NCBI RefSeq assembly: GCF_009649955.1
Contig: NZ_CP045875.1
Span: forward strand, 531,059 to 595,058
DNA: 64,000 bases
Direction: 5' to 3'
From: Heliorestis convoluta
Lineage (GTDB): Bacteria; Bacillota; Desulfitobacteriia; Heliobacteriales; Heliobacteriaceae
Every line of letters starts with the position of its first letter. Positions within the stretch are counted from its first letter, which is position 1. Below are positions 37,370-46,602 of the stretch, piece after piece. The notes beneath the pieces are model-generated. The model saw only the letters and a program-made list of their open reading frames with translations, ran no database searches and was not told the DNA's origin. A program made the translations under genes and the position numbers.

Positions 37370-38560
37370 TTAATATCCCATTTCGACAATCAGTGTCTGA
37401 CCCTGTCCGCCACCTACACAAAGGCTGGCCAATCCGTATCGATTTTGACGGCGTTTCATTTCATAAAGTAGTGTCACGAGAATACGTGCACCACTGGCTC
37501 CGATGGGGTGACCCAATGCAATGGCGCCACCATTGACATTCGCCTTCTCTTCAGGTACTTCTAAATCTTTTAAGACGGCTAGTGCTTGCGCAGCAAAAGC
37601 TTCATTAAATTCGAATAAATCGATATCAGCAATGGTCAGACCAGCATTTTTAAGAGCTTTTTGAGTTGCTGGGATAGGACCAAGACCCATGTAAGCAGGA
37701 TCGACACCTTCTGATGCTGCAGAGCGAATTCGAGCCAGTGGCTGAATTCCTTCTTGGGCAGCCCGTTTTGCGGACATAAGTACAACAGCAGCTGCGCCGT
37801 CATTAATGCCTGATGCGTTGCCTGCTGTAACAGTACCGCCTTTTTTGAAAGCTGGCTTTAGCTTGGCGAGCTTTTCAATAGTACTTCCTCGACGAGGATG
37901 TTCATCTGTATCAAAAATCAAGGGTTCTTCTTTACGACGAGCAATAGAAACAGGAACAATTTCATCACGAAAACGACCTGCATCAATGGCATCGATGGCT
38001 TTATTTTGGCTGGCAATTGCGAAACGATCCTGTTCTTCGCGGCTAATATTATACCGTTCCGCAATGTTTTCAGCAGTAACGCCCATGTGAGTATGAGTTA
38101 GAGAACAAGATAGGCCGTCTTTAATCATACTGTCTTCAATGGACCCTTCGCCCATACGATAGCCTGTTCTGGCTTGACTCAGAAGGTACGGAGACGTACT
38201 CATACTTTCCATGCCACCAGCCACAGCTACTTCCATTTCACCAAGGGCGATTTGCTGGGCTGCTAAAGCGACAGATTTTAATCCAGAAGCACAAAGCATG
38301 TTCACGGTTGTTGCTGGTGTTTCAAAGGGGATACCCCCATGTACAGCTGCCTGGCGTGCGACGTTCTGGCCGCTGCCTGCTTGCAGGATGCAGCCCATAA
38401 AAACCTCTTCGACCAGTGAAGGTGAAACATTCGCCCGTGTTAAGGCTTCTTTAATAACCAATGAACCGAGATCTACCACCGATGTTGTGCTCAAAGCACC
38501 TTGAAATCCTCCAATCGGTGTGCGGACAGCACTGGCAATCACCACGTCTTGAAATGACAA
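37370..38560 (-). CDS. phaA: Acetyl-CoA acetyltransferase (thiolase)
   Basis: This 396-residue thiolase condenses two acetyl-CoA to acetoacetyl-CoA. The nucleophile Cys is in MLCASGLKS (about residue 88), the His in [12 protein letters not shown] (about residue 352) and the second Cys in CVGGGQG (about residue 382). Length and motifs match PhaA/AtoB. It is the third enzyme of the PHA path here, upstream of the phaE/R-like gene and phaC. The TTG start has GGGGAGG 11 bases upstream. The gene could also serve fatty-acid or butanoate metabolism. Confidence 0.92.
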   Translation of the reverse strand: MSFQDVVIASAVRTPIGGFQGALSTTSVVDLGSLVIKEALTRANVSPSLVEEVFMGCILQAGSGQNVARQAAVHGGIPFETPATTVNMLCASGLKSVALAAQQIALGEMEVAVAGGMESMSTSPYLLSQARTGYRMGEGSIEDSMIKDGLSCSLTHTHMGVTAENIAERYNISREEQDRFAIASQNKAIDAIDAGRFRDEIVPVSIARRKEEPLIFDTDEHPRRGSTIEKLAKLKPAFKKGGTVTAGNASGINDGAAAVVLMSAKRAAQEGIQPLARIRSAASEGVDPAYMGLGPIPATQKALKNAGLTIADIDLFEFNEAFAAQALAVLKDLEVPEEKANVNGGAIALGHPIGASGARILVTLLYEMKRRQNRYGLASLCVGGGQGQTLIVEMGY

Positions 38561-38593
38561 GTTGCATCCTACCTCCCCTTATGTATCTATGAA

Positions 38594-38637
38594 AAGAAGA
38601 GTCTGCCTCACATGAAGGAGAGGCAGACTCTTCTTCC
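38594..38637 (-). terminator. Terminator of the DUF2889 gene
   Basis: AGAAGAGTCTGCCTC pairs with GAGGCAGACTCTTCT around a ten-base loop. It lies between phaA and the DUF2889 gene, both on the minus strand. Confidence 0.85.
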
Positions 38638-38761
38638 ATGCCCAAATGACAGAGCATTTCCAACCAAGTGGTGCCCTATTATATACCGCTTCTTCCAATA
38701 TAAAAGGTTTGCTGTCAAAGCGGAAAGTCAATGTCATTCTAGCATGGCCCAAAAGATACTG

Positions 38762-39322
38762 TCAATCCCTGCCAGTATTTATTTTACATTTATTGATTTT
38801 CTTCTTATTTTCAGTTTTTTCATGAACCGATTCTTGTACAGGCAAATGACCCCACCAACGGATCTCACGAATTTGTTCAGGGTGGCTATAGGCATAACAA
38901 CTGTCTTTTAACTTTTCTTGAAAGTCTTCAAAAACCTCAAAAGGATCAGTCACTCCTTCTATATCCATGCGAAAGCGGCACTGAACAAAAGCACGAAATG
39001 CTTCAATCGTGATTTCAACCAAATGTTCGCAGCCTTCGCCACCACCGATAGCTTGGCGAATCTGTTTGCTGGACCCTGGCCCCACGATAATTCCACGTAA
39101 TGAGGTCATCTTAGAAACGCTTTTTTCACAAATATCATAGGGGCAACGAATAAAATAAGCATGACCATCTATAACTTCACCTTGAAATGTAAAGGTCAAT
39201 TGAGCAGAAATCTCATGAAAAGTATCAATAAGAAAACATTGAACATCAATATGACCATCTTCTCTGCGAAAAGCCCTTACCGTCATCTGACGATTGTATA
39301 GATTCTTGTTTGGCATCGTCAT
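38762..39322 (-). CDS. DUF2889 family protein
   Basis: This 186-residue soluble protein matches DUF2889: RAFRREDGHIDVQCFLIDTFH near the N-terminus, GPGSSKQIRQAIGGGEGCEHLVEI in the middle and the CRFRMD strand later. The family is of unknown function, often near CoA or benzoate-type metabolism. The C-terminal 25 residues are Lys/Asn rich and poorly conserved. The ATG at 39322 follows AAAGGTGTG. It is next to the PHA cluster but behind its own terminator. Confidence 0.8.
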   Translation of the reverse strand: MTMPNKNLYNRQMTVRAFRREDGHIDVQCFLIDTFHEISAQLTFTFQGEVIDGHAYFIRCPYDICEKSVSKMTSLRGIIVGPGSSKQIRQAIGGGEGCEHLVEITIEAFRAFVQCRFRMDIEGVTDPFEVFEDFQEKLKDSCYAYSHPEQIREIRWWGHLPVQESVHEKTENKKKINKCKINTGRD

Positions 39323-39537
39323 TTTTCACACCTTTCAATATAGCCGTATCAAGCGTTTTATTGAGAAAACTGCCTCTAAGTAATGTACTTCCATATCGTA
39401 CCTTATTCAACTGCCTAATCCCTTTTCCTTCCTCTTGATTTTAATCTTTGGATGGAAATATTCCAGTCGATAGCGTAAGGAGAAGGGCACTTTTCTTGCC
39501 AGTAAGGTGAATCGAAGAATAAGACAACAAATAAAGA

Positions 39538-39567
39538 GGCTCTGTAAGACTTACGCTGTACAGAACC
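39538..39567 (-). terminator. Terminator of the CoA-disulfide reductase gene
   Basis: GGCTCTGTA pairs with TACAGAACC (one G-T mismatch) around a 12-base loop, read on the minus strand with a T-rich tail. Confidence 0.65.
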
Positions 39568-39609
39568 TTTCTACTTCTTTCGCTATTGTATTATTGCCCT
39601 GAGATCAAC

Positions 39610-41325
39610 CTAATCGTTGCTTACGTCTTCGAATTCTGTCATTTGCTCGTTCATATTCATTCCTTGGTTGAATAAATGACGATCAGCCAGATAGATATCA
39701 TAGCCTCCGCTGAGATTATAAGCTTCATATCCATGGTGCTCTAAGATCCGACAAGCTAGGTAGGCTCGTAGTCCTGCTTTACAATAGACAATAACTTTGC
39801 GGTTCTTCGGTATCTTCGTAAAACTCTTTCGGAGTCTGTCGACAGGAATGTGCAAAGCGCCTTCAATATGTCCTTGACGATACTCTAAGTTTGTTCTGAC
39901 ATCTAAAAGGGTGATTTCTTCTTGTTGAAGTTGGGATAACTCTTCCCAGTGCTTGATTTTGACGTCCCTTCGTAAGATGTTCGTAGCGACAAAGCCAGCC
40001 ATATTAACGGGATCTTTGGCAGAGGAATAAGGTGGTGCGTAGGCTAACTCTAACTCTTCTAAATCGTAGACATTCAAACCCTGTCGAATGGCTGTGGCTA
40101 GAACATCGATTCTTTTGTCAACGCCTTCTTTACCCACAATCTGGGCACCAAGAATTTTGCCATCATCGGGTGTAAACAACAACTTGATAGTCAAGGTAGT
40201 GGCGTTGGGGTAATATTCGGCATGAGAGTTAGACTGGGTATAAGACTTGATATAGGGAATGCCTTCTTGACGCAGTTTTCTTTCGTTATTACCCGTTGCA
40301 GCAGCTGTATAATCAAAGACTTTGATGATCGAAGTACCTTGGGTTCCCTCATAGATCCTTTTGCGTCCGCAAATATTATCGGCAGCGATACGACCTTGCT
40401 TGTTCGCAGGACCTGCTAATGGCATGATACCTCTTGTTCCACTTACAAAGTCTTGTACTTCAATGGCATCACCAATTGCATATATAAAAGGATCAGAAGT
40501 CTGTAAGAAAGCATCAACAGCAATGGCGTCACCTTGACCAAGAGAAAGGCCGGCTTCCTTGGCAAGTCTGCTATCGGGCTTTATACCGGCGGCAACGATA
40601 ATACAATCCACTTCTATTGTTGAACCGCTTTGGAGTTCTATAACTTTTCTGTTATCTGCCTCATAACGATGAGATATTTTCTGCACTTTATCATTGACAA
40701 TCAATTGTAGGCCATGATCGAGCAGAACTTTCTCGATCATGCGTGCCATTTCACGGTCAAAAGGTGCCAGAATATGTTCGGCAGCTTCAACGAGCGTCAC
40801 TTCCAACCCGGCATGGGATAGATTTTCAGCCATTTCAATGCCAATATAGCCACCACCGATGACGGCTGTTTTTTGTGGCTTTTCAGCAAGGAGATAGGCT
40901 TTGATTTGATCCACATCAGACATATTACGAAGCGTAAATACTTTGTCTCTATCTATGCCTGGAATGGGTGGACGAAGTGGTTCAGCCCCAGGCGATAAGA
41001 TGAGATAATCATAGCTTTCTTTGTAACTTCCGCCCTGGCTAAAGACTTCCACTACTTTTTTCTCTCGATCGATTTTTGTAACTTCACTATTGACACGTAT
41101 GTCAATATTAAAACGTTCCGTCATTCCTTGAACTGTTTGAACGAGAAGGGATTCTCTTTCTGCAATAATGCCACTCAGATAATAGGGTAAACCACAATTG
41201 GCGAAAGAAATATATTCGCCCCGTTCAAAGAGGATGATCTGGGCTTCTTCATCCAACCGACGCAAGCGAGCGGCTGCACTAGCACCACCGGCTACGCCAC
41301 CTACAATCAGCACTTTTTTGGCCAT
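39610..41325 (-). CDS. CoA-disulfide/persulfide reductase with C-terminal rhodanese domain
   Basis: This 571-residue flavoprotein has an FAD loop (VGGVAGGASAAARLRRLD), the single active Cys in SFANCGLPYYLSG (about residue 43), an NAD loop (IGGGYIGIEMA) and a dimer domain. It ends in a rhodanese module with Cys in YCKAGLRAYLAC (about residue 525). The CoADR-rhodanese fusion includes NADH-dependent persulfide/polysulfide reductases (for example Shewanella Npsr). It would help an anaerobe to reduce sulfane sulfur or keep CoA reduced. Flavin-dependent NADH oxidase is a less likely option given the rhodanese domain. Confidence 0.9.
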   Translation of the reverse strand: MAKKVLIVGGVAGGASAAARLRRLDEEAQIILFERGEYISFANCGLPYYLSGIIAERESLLVQTVQGMTERFNIDIRVNSEVTKIDREKKVVEVFSQGGSYKESYDYLILSPGAEPLRPPIPGIDRDKVFTLRNMSDVDQIKAYLLAEKPQKTAVIGGGYIGIEMAENLSHAGLEVTLVEAAEHILAPFDREMARMIEKVLLDHGLQLIVNDKVQKISHRYEADNRKVIELQSGSTIEVDCIIVAAGIKPDSRLAKEAGLSLGQGDAIAVDAFLQTSDPFIYAIGDAIEVQDFVSGTRGIMPLAGPANKQGRIAADNICGRKRIYEGTQGTSIIKVFDYTAAATGNNERKLRQEGIPYIKSYTQSNSHAEYYPNATTLTIKLLFTPDDGKILGAQIVGKEGVDKRIDVLATAIRQGLNVYDLEELELAYAPPYSSAKDPVNMAGFVATNILRRDVKIKHWEELSQLQQEEITLLDVRTNLEYRQGHIEGALHIPVDRLRKSFTKIPKNRKVIVYCKAGLRAYLACRILEHHGYEAYNLSGGYDIYLADRHLFNQGMNMNEQMTEFEDVSND

Positions 41326-41580
41326 GAAACAATCACCTACAAAGAAGAGAATTTTTGGTTCGTATATACATGAAAGAGTAAAAGAAATCTACCTATGATG
41401 TAATTCGTTACAAAGTAAAAGAATTCCTTTTTAGAATGACTGATATTGAGAAAAATATTCTCTATCACAATCGAAAGGCAGGAGTTACTCGAATCGTTAT
41501 GGAAGTATCGTTATAAAATTGAAATAGTATTCATTTGCACTAAAAAAGGAAGGTAAGCCCTCACAAAGAGGTGTTCTGAG

Positions 41581-43836
41581 ATGGGCAATTACAAGAAAAA
41601 AAAGACATACTTTATCGCTATCTTTTTTTCGGTTTTTCTCTTAAGTGGGCTCTATCTCTTATCTGTGTACCAACAGAAAGAGCAAAACCAGCAGCTATAT
41701 CTTGATGTTCGTTTAGAAAATTTCCATGATGAAGTAGAAGCCTCTTTGAACGGTTATACACTTGGCACTCGTATCATCGCCAAAGAAATATTGATGCAAG
41801 AAGAAATCACAGAATTATTGTTTCAAGCAATTCATGCCAAACCGGAACAAAGAGGTCTTTATCGAGAAAGGTTAAAAGAAAAGGTTGACGATCTTTATGA
41901 GGAACTGGAGAACTATCACTTTCGACAGCTTCATTTTCACTTAAAAGATGGTACCAGTTTTTTACGGATGCATCGACCTGAGCTATATGGAGACAATCTT
42001 TTCAGTGTAAGAGAAACGATACGTATTGCCAATCAAGAGCTTCGGGAAAGCATTGGTTTTGAAGAGGGGAGGATTTATAACGGTTATCGATTTGTCTTTC
42101 CCTTGTTTTATCAAGGCGAACATGTTGGTTCTGTTGAGACAAGTATTTCCTTTGGTAGTATCATACATATGCTGGATCAACTATTCGGCAATTACAGCAC
42201 CTTTATTATTAAAAAATCAGTCGTTGAAGACACTGTTTTTAGCCAAGAGCAATCTAACTATATAGATTCAGATATTCATGAAGATTACTTTTATGATCGC
42301 TATATTATCGAGGAACGATTTTATGAGAAGCATGATTTCACTGATCGGGAGATCAAGAAGATCAACCACTCCATCGCCCCAACGGTACAAAAGAAGATCA
42401 ATAGTGGAGAGAGCTTCGTTGCAAAGACAGAAATCAAGAATCAATGTTATCTAGTACTGTTTTTAAAAATTGAAAACATCCACAACCAGCCCATTGCCTA
42501 TCTAGTCTCTTATGAAAAGAACAATACCCTTTGTGCTATAAGCAGCACTTTTGAAATCAGTTTCATTTTTACGACCCTCTTGTTATTGGCCCTGCTGATG
42601 TTTTTAATCGCAAAGAATCAAGCCGATGTATCGAACCAAGCCAAAAGCGAGTTTTTAGCTACTATGAGCCATGAGATCCGAACACCCATGAATGCAGTAG
42701 TAGCCATGAATGAGCTATTACTTGATACACCTTTGAATCAAGAACAACGCAAATATGTAGGAATTATTGGAGACTCTGCCAATCTGCTTCTTACTGTTAT
42801 CAATGACATTCTCGACGTTTCAAAGATAGAATCAGGCAATCTTATCTTAGAACGGATACCTATATCCCTTAAAGAGTTTAAGGAAAGTACCATTGGTATG
42901 GTGAAGGAACAAGCAGAGAAAAAAGGAATTGCCGTCAAATACGAAGTAGATACAGCATTACCAAATATTATCGTAGGAGATCCTGCACGATTAAGGCAAG
43001 TCTTGATTAATTTGCTTTCAAATGCTATTAAATTTACCGAAAAAGGCTATATTGAATTGCGAATTATGACGATCAAAAGTCCAAAGGGTCAAGAATGGAT
43101 GCGATTTGAAGTAAAAGATACAGGTATCGGGATAACTCCAGAAGTTCGTAAAGAGCTTTTTAAACCTTTTAAACAGGCAGATGCTTCCATGACACGCCGC
43201 TACGGAGGAACAGGCTTAGGTCTTGCTATTAGTCGTAGTCTTGTTCAATTAATGGGAGGTTCTATAGACGTAGATAGCAGAATTGGCGAGGGGTCAACCT
43301 TCTGGTTTGAAATCCCACTTGAAAAAATGGAGCATCTACTCGAGGACAAGAGTCAGTATGAGAAAAGCGAGAAAAGTAAAGGGATACATCGAGAAGAAGT
43401 AAGACTTGTAAATGAATCAGCAAAAATATTACTGGTTGAAGATAATCCAGTAAACTATGAAGTGGCTCGTATACACCTATTAAAGATTGGCATAACTGAA
43501 GTTCAATGGGCAAAAAATGGTCGAGAAGCAGTAGAAATGACAGATAAGGAGGACTTTGATCTAATTCTGATGGATTGTCAGATGCCAGAGATGGATGGCT
43601 ATGAGGCTTCGCGACGAATTCGTGAACGAGAAAAATCTCATAACAAAGCAACACCAATTGTAGCAATGACGGCCAACGTTCTTTGGGAAGAACGCCAACG
43701 CTGCATAAAAGCAGGTATGAATGACTATATTGCCAAGCCATTTTTGCGCAAGACTTTAATAGAAACTTTAAAAAGATACCTTTCATTGAACACTCTCATG
43801 AAAAAGGAAGAGGAAAAGCCACAGTATAGAGAGTAA
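41581..43836 (+). CDS. Membrane hybrid sensor histidine kinase
   Basis: This 751-residue kinase has an N-terminal helix (about 11-30), an extracytoplasmic sensor of roughly 285 residues with [13 protein letters not shown] Cache features, a second helix near 322-344, then HisKA with the phospho-His in [10 protein letters not shown] (about 364). The HATPase domain has DTGIGI and [11 protein letters not shown]. The receiver starts at [10 protein letters not shown] (about 616) with Asp in [11 protein letters not shown] (about 663). There is no PAS domain between the helix and HisKA. A methyltransferase gene follows after 29 bases, so the two may be cotranscribed. The stimulus is unknown. Confidence 0.88.
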   Translation: MGNYKKKKTYFIAIFFSVFLLSGLYLLSVYQQKEQNQQLYLDVRLENFHDEVEASLNGYTLGTRIIAKEILMQEEITELLFQAIHAKPEQRGLYRERLKEKVDDLYEELENYHFRQLHFHLKDGTSFLRMHRPELYGDNLFSVRETIRIANQELRESIGFEEGRIYNGYRFVFPLFYQGEHVGSVETSISFGSIIHMLDQLFGNYSTFIIKKSVVEDTVFSQEQSNYIDSDIHEDYFYDRYIIEERFYEKHDFTDREIKKINHSIAPTVQKKINSGESFVAKTEIKNQCYLVLFLKIENIHNQPIAYLVSYEKNNTLCAISSTFEISFIFTTLLLLALLMFLIAKNQADVSNQAKSEFLATMSHEIRTPMNAVVAMNELLLDTPLNQEQRKYVGIIGDSANLLLTVINDILDVSKIESGNLILERIPISLKEFKESTIGMVKEQAEKKGIAVKYEVDTALPNIIVGDPARLRQVLINLLSNAIKFTEKGYIELRIMTIKSPKGQEWMRFEVKDTGIGITPEVRKELFKPFKQADASMTRRYGGTGLGLAISRSLVQLMGGSIDVDSRIGEGSTFWFEIPLEKMEHLLEDKSQYEKSEKSKGIHREEVRLVNESAKILLVEDNPVNYEVARIHLLKIGITEVQWAKNGREAVEMTDKEDFDLILMDCQMPEMDGYEASRRIREREKSHNKATPIVAMTANVLWEERQRCIKAGMNDYIAKPFLRKTLIETLKRYLSLNTLMKKEEEKPQYRE

Positions 43837-43865
43837 AAAATCATGAAGGAATGAGATAATAGACG

Positions 43866-44555
43866 TTGAATAACAAAAAAGATGTAGAGAAAAAATTTAA
43901 TGAAAATGCTGAGAAATACGACAGTCAGCGACGGCAGTTGATTCCTTGCTTTGATGATTTTTATACCATTGCTGCTACAGTGGCTAGAACGAACAAAAAA
44001 AGCCCGAACATTTTAGATTTAGGGGCAGGAACAGGCTTATTATCTTCAAAGATAGTCGAAAGATATCCCGATGCACGACTGACTTTAATCGATCTTTCTG
44101 ATAAAATGCTCGAAGTTGCCAAAGAGCGCTTACAAGAATATGAAAATATCACCTATATAGTCAATGATTACACAAAGCATGCCTATACATCTAAATTCGA
44201 CATTATAGTGTCATCTTTGTCTATCCATCACCTTAGTGATGAAGAGAAAAAGAAATTGTATCAAGATGTCTACAAGATGACAGATAAAGGAGGGTGCTTT
44301 ATTAACGCCGATCAAGTACTTGGAAGCAGCCCTTTCTTAGAGGCACTTTATGTTGAAGACTGGAAATCAAAAGTTGAACGCAGTGGTCTATCGACAGAAG
44401 AGATAAAAGAATCTTATGAACGATTAAAACTCGACCAAATGTCAACTCTATCAGATCAGTTGCAATGGTTAGAAGAAGCAGGCTTTTCTGATGTTGACTG
44501 CCTGTATAAATACTATAACTTTGTCGTTCTATTTGGCAGGAAAACAAGGGCCTAA
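43866..44555 (+). CDS. Class I SAM-dependent methyltransferase
   Basis: This 229-residue methyltransferase has motif I in ILDLGAGTGLLS (about residues 47-58), acidic motif II in LTLIDLSDKML and IIVSSLSIHHL for motif IV. The start is TTG at 43866. The substrate is unknown. Similar proteins methylate small metabolites such as trans-aconitate or ubiquinone-like quinones. It follows a hybrid kinase gene with 29 bases between. A strong terminator follows. Confidence 0.85.
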   Translation: MNNKKDVEKKFNENAEKYDSQRRQLIPCFDDFYTIAATVARTNKKSPNILDLGAGTGLLSSKIVERYPDARLTLIDLSDKMLEVAKERLQEYENITYIVNDYTKHAYTSKFDIIVSSLSIHHLSDEEKKKLYQDVYKMTDKGGCFINADQVLGSSPFLEALYVEDWKSKVERSGLSTEEIKESYERLKLDQMSTLSDQLQWLEEAGFSDVDCLYKYYNFVVLFGRKTRA

Positions 44556-44580
44556 TCTTCACGAAAAGTATAACAGTAAT

Positions 44581-44620
44581 AAAAAAAGCAAAGCACCACC
44601 CAAGTGCTTTGCTTTTTTTT
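44581..44620 (+). terminator. Rho-independent terminator
   Basis: AAAAAAAGCAAAGCAC pairs with GTGCTTTGCTTTTTTT around a seven-base loop. A strong A/T-flanked stem closes the methyltransferase unit. Confidence 0.93.
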
Positions 44621-44655
44621 ATGAAAAACTTAGGAAATAGGCCCCTATAACAATA

Positions 44656-44683
44656 ACCATTTTTTTCCAAGTGACATAGAGTA
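44656..44683 (+). promoter_or_regulatory. Sigma-K-like promoter
   Basis: AC (44656-44657), 17 bases, then CATAGAGTA (44675-44683) matches the AC-N17-CATAnnnTA layout of sigma-K promoters of the sporulating mother cell. It lies about 30 bases before the arginine-rich gene. Confidence 0.55.
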
Positions 44684-44713
44684 AACTATCTTATCAAGAA
44701 AGGTGGTTAGAAG

Positions 44714-44892
44714 ATGGTTATATTAATTGGACCTATTCGACTTAGACTCCTGCGTGCTTTACTGTTCCCACGAAGACTCGTAAGAAGGCGCAGACCCCTG
44801 GTAAGCCTATTAGAAGACGGCGTAGAAGAGCAATAAGTCCCATAAGAAGACGTAGAACAGTCCTTAGACCAATCAGAAGACGCCGTAGATAA
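44714..44892 (+). CDS. Arginine-rich small protein, frame-broken
   Basis: An ATG (44714) after AAAGGTGG opens a 40-codon frame with basic and hydrophobic residues (GPIRLRLLRALLFPRR, then VRRRRPL). In the +2 frame the same region continues with repeated blocks PIRRRRRRAIS, PIRRRRTV and PIRRRRR, ending with TAA at 44890-44892. Adding one C in the run CCCC (44794-44797) fuses both frames into a 59-residue protein with 25 Arg. This is either a frameshift mutation, a sequencing error or a recoding event. The sigma-K-like promoter suggests a spore-coat or spore DNA-binding role, which is inference. A hairpin terminator follows. Confidence 0.6.
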
Positions 44893-44912
44893 TTGCTGTT
44901 AAGGTAAAGACA

Positions 44913-44953
44913 AAAGAAAAGTCAAAGATGTCTTATCTTTGACTTTTCTTTAA
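44913..44953. terminator. Bidirectional terminator
   Basis: AGAAAAGTCAAAGAT pairs with ATCTTTGACTTTTCT around a short loop. It separates the Arg-rich gene from the convergent gene at 44977. Confidence 0.88.
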
Positions 44954-44976
44954 TACAAATGCTTTTGATCCTGTAC

Positions 44977-45297
44977 TTAGTCTGTAGGCTTTAGGTGCAT
45001 GTTCTTGCGCATAAAATCGTTAAAAAGGGAAAAATCATCTAAAAATTGATCATAAAATGCTTCTTCAGAAGCATTCATATGATCTCTTGGGTTACTTTCT
45101 AAAGACAAACCTTTTTCGTAAAGCCAGATAAAACCGCGAATTACATTTTCCAGGGCTTTTTCAATCTCTGGCGTAAAAGCATTTTCTTGCTCTCCGCGAT
45201 ATTTAATGACCGACAAGTCTACAAGTTGATAAATGAGACGCTCTTCTGCATTGCCCCGTACTTCCAACTGATTGATTACGGACATTAACCCTCTCAT
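44977..45297 (-). CDS. Hypothetical helical protein
   Basis: This 106-residue soluble protein is mostly helical (EERLIYQLVDLSVIKYRG, IEKALENVIRGFIWLYEKG, FYDQFLDDFSLFNDFM). There is no recognised domain. AAGGAGG lies 7 bases before the ATG. A long hairpin (45351-45390) lies in its 5' leader. It is followed by a bidirectional terminator. I cannot assign a role. Confidence 0.65.
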   Translation of the reverse strand: MRGLMSVINQLEVRGNAEERLIYQLVDLSVIKYRGEQENAFTPEIEKALENVIRGFIWLYEKGLSLESNPRDHMNASEEAFYDQFLDDFSLFNDFMRKNMHLKPTD

Positions 45298-45350
45298 TAA
45301 AAAGCCTCCTTGATTCGTAAAAAAGTGGAAAGATGAGCTTGGAGAATGCT

Positions 45351-45390
45351 ATTTTCCCACTACCTAGTATTCGCGCTAGGTGGTGAAAAT
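45351..45390 (-). promoter_or_regulatory. Leader hairpin upstream of the helical protein gene
   Basis: CACTACCTAG pairs with CTAGGTGGTG (one G-T) and the outer ATTTT pairs with AAAAT, about 55 bases before the start at 45297. It has no T-run on the minus strand, so it looks more like an mRNA leader structure or a protein-binding site than a terminator. Its function is unknown. Confidence 0.5.
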
Positions 45391-45456
45391 CCTTTCTTGG
45401 AAATAGAAGCAATGTTATCGCGAAATCTATCTCGAAGACAGGAGGCAAATCTAATA

Positions 45457-45487
45457 GAAAAAGCAACCTTCTGACGAGGTTGCTTTC
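45457..45487 (-). terminator. Terminator of the carbohydrate-binding module gene
   Basis: AAAGCAACCT pairs with AGGTTGCTTT around a seven-base loop, followed on the minus strand by T-rich sequence. Confidence 0.85.
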
Positions 45488-45523
45488 AGTGTTTTAACAA
45501 ATAGTATTGTCTTTTTAAGATTA

Positions 45524-45847
45524 TTAACGACGATTTGTTCCCTGAGAGCGGTAAACCCAATTGTTGCCCGAATTGTTGTCCCAATTGCAAGCTGAATCCT
45601 TAAAACAAAAGACCAGATCTTCACGTTCCATATTAATGGTACATTTCCATCCTTCTTGAGATTTTTCCATACGATGATCGTAGCTTTTCTGCCAATTGGT
45701 GCCATATCCAGCGTGAAGATAAACCTGATCAGCACCAGAGCGATGCAGTAAACCGTCGTAAACAATGGTTACATCGCGCCCATCGTTGAATAAAGGCTCA
45801 ATTTTAATGCCCTCTTGAGGATAATTTAAGGTGCCTTCGATTTTCAA
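45524..45847 (-). CDS. Stand-alone carbohydrate-binding module (CBM25-like)
   Basis: This 107-residue protein is a single beta-sandwich with the CBM25/CBM26 pattern: VTIVYDGLLHRSGADQVYLH, WQKSYDHRME and ACNWDNNSGNNW. These modules bind starch or glycogen and are normally attached to amylases. Here it has no signal peptide and no catalytic domain, so it is probably cytoplasmic. An alpha-glucan phosphorylase is encoded 6 kb downstream, and a role on glycogen granules is possible. The TTG start has GGGGGTA upstream. Lone intracellular CBM proteins occur in Clostridia, with unclear function. Confidence 0.82.
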   Translation of the reverse strand: MKIEGTLNYPQEGIKIEPLFNDGRDVTIVYDGLLHRSGADQVYLHAGYGTNWQKSYDHRMEKSQEGWKCTINMEREDLVFCFKDSACNWDNNSGNNWVYRSQGTNRR

Positions 45848-46043
45848 AATGAAATACCCCCATAAAAAAGATTGAGCAAACCATCAATTATTATGGATCG
45901 GATGAAAATTTATATGAATACGATGACTCATAAAATGTTGGGATCTTTGGAAAGTTAAAATTTTGTCAACAGATATAAAAAACATTGAAAAAATAACCAG
46001 ACATGATAATCTTAATGGTAGAACATATAGCAGAGGTGGTTGT

Positions 46044-46232
46044 ATGGCTGAAATAATCATAGCCCTTTCGATTCTATCTATCGTGGCTTGGATTTTTCTT
46101 AAGCCTGGTTACCAGCATCATACTGATATTATTACGAAAGAGGCAGTACAACAGGGCGACAATGAAGTAGGCGTTAAAAAGTACAGTTTAAAAAGAACTA
46201 AAGGAGAAAGAATTCTTAAAAGGCGAACATAA
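46044..46232 (+). CDS. Small single-helix membrane protein
   Basis: This 62-residue protein has one N-terminal helix (IIIALSILSIVAWIFL) and a basic tail (KKYSLKRTKGERILKRRT). The ATG at 46044 follows AGAGGTGG; the longer frame from 45963 lacks a site. A TTGAAA-16-TAATCT promoter lies just upstream. It is convergent with the DUF3147-like gene. Function is unknown. Confidence 0.6.
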   Translation: MAEIIIALSILSIVAWIFLKPGYQHHTDIITKEAVQQGDNEVGVKKYSLKRTKGERILKRRT

Positions 46233-46245
46233 ATAAGACTTCTAG

Positions 46246-46602
46246 TCATCTCTTCCAGATCTCAAAATAATTACCGAGAGCCGTTGTCCCTAGGGCGGCT
46301 AAGAACCAAAAACCAAGGGCAAATACCAAAGATTTATGCATAGGCATGGTGCCTACAAAGCGATAGAGTGCATAGAGAAAGACCATCGTTGTAGGAACAT
46401 AATAAAGGCTGTTAAAAATAATCGCTTTTAACTGCATTGTAGAAACATCAAAGGATAAAAAGTAATAACCTGCAACAGTAACAGCTGGAAAAAGCACGGC
46501 AATGCTGGCCAAATAGGCAAATTTGCTTTTTCCTAATAAGCTTACCAATAGAATCAGAGATCCACCTGCGACAAATCGAAGCAATGCTTCTGTGTAACTC
46601 AA
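46246..46602 (-). CDS. DUF3147-type (GlpM-like) membrane protein
   Basis: This 118-residue protein has four predicted helices (LLRFVAGGSLILLVSLLG, YLASIAVLFPAVTVAGYYFL, IIFNSLYYVPTTMVFLYALY, LVFALGFWFLAALGTTAL). This matches the GlpM/DUF3147 family of small membrane proteins of unknown function. The TTG start has AAGAGGTG upstream. It is transcribed away from the peroxidase gene, across a 321-base region that shows only the peroxidase promoter. Confidence 0.78.
   Translation of the reverse strand: MSYTEALLRFVAGGSLILLVSLLGKSKFAYLASIAVLFPAVTVAGYYFLSFDVSTMQLKAIIFNSLYYVPTTMVFLYALYRFVGTMPMHKSLVFALGFWFLAALGTTALGNYFEIWKR

Noticed and set aside
45963..46043. Longer start for the small membrane protein (45963)
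   Set aside because: The extra 27 residues have no ribosome site and overlap the promoter; ATG 46044 has AGAGGTGG immediately upstream.
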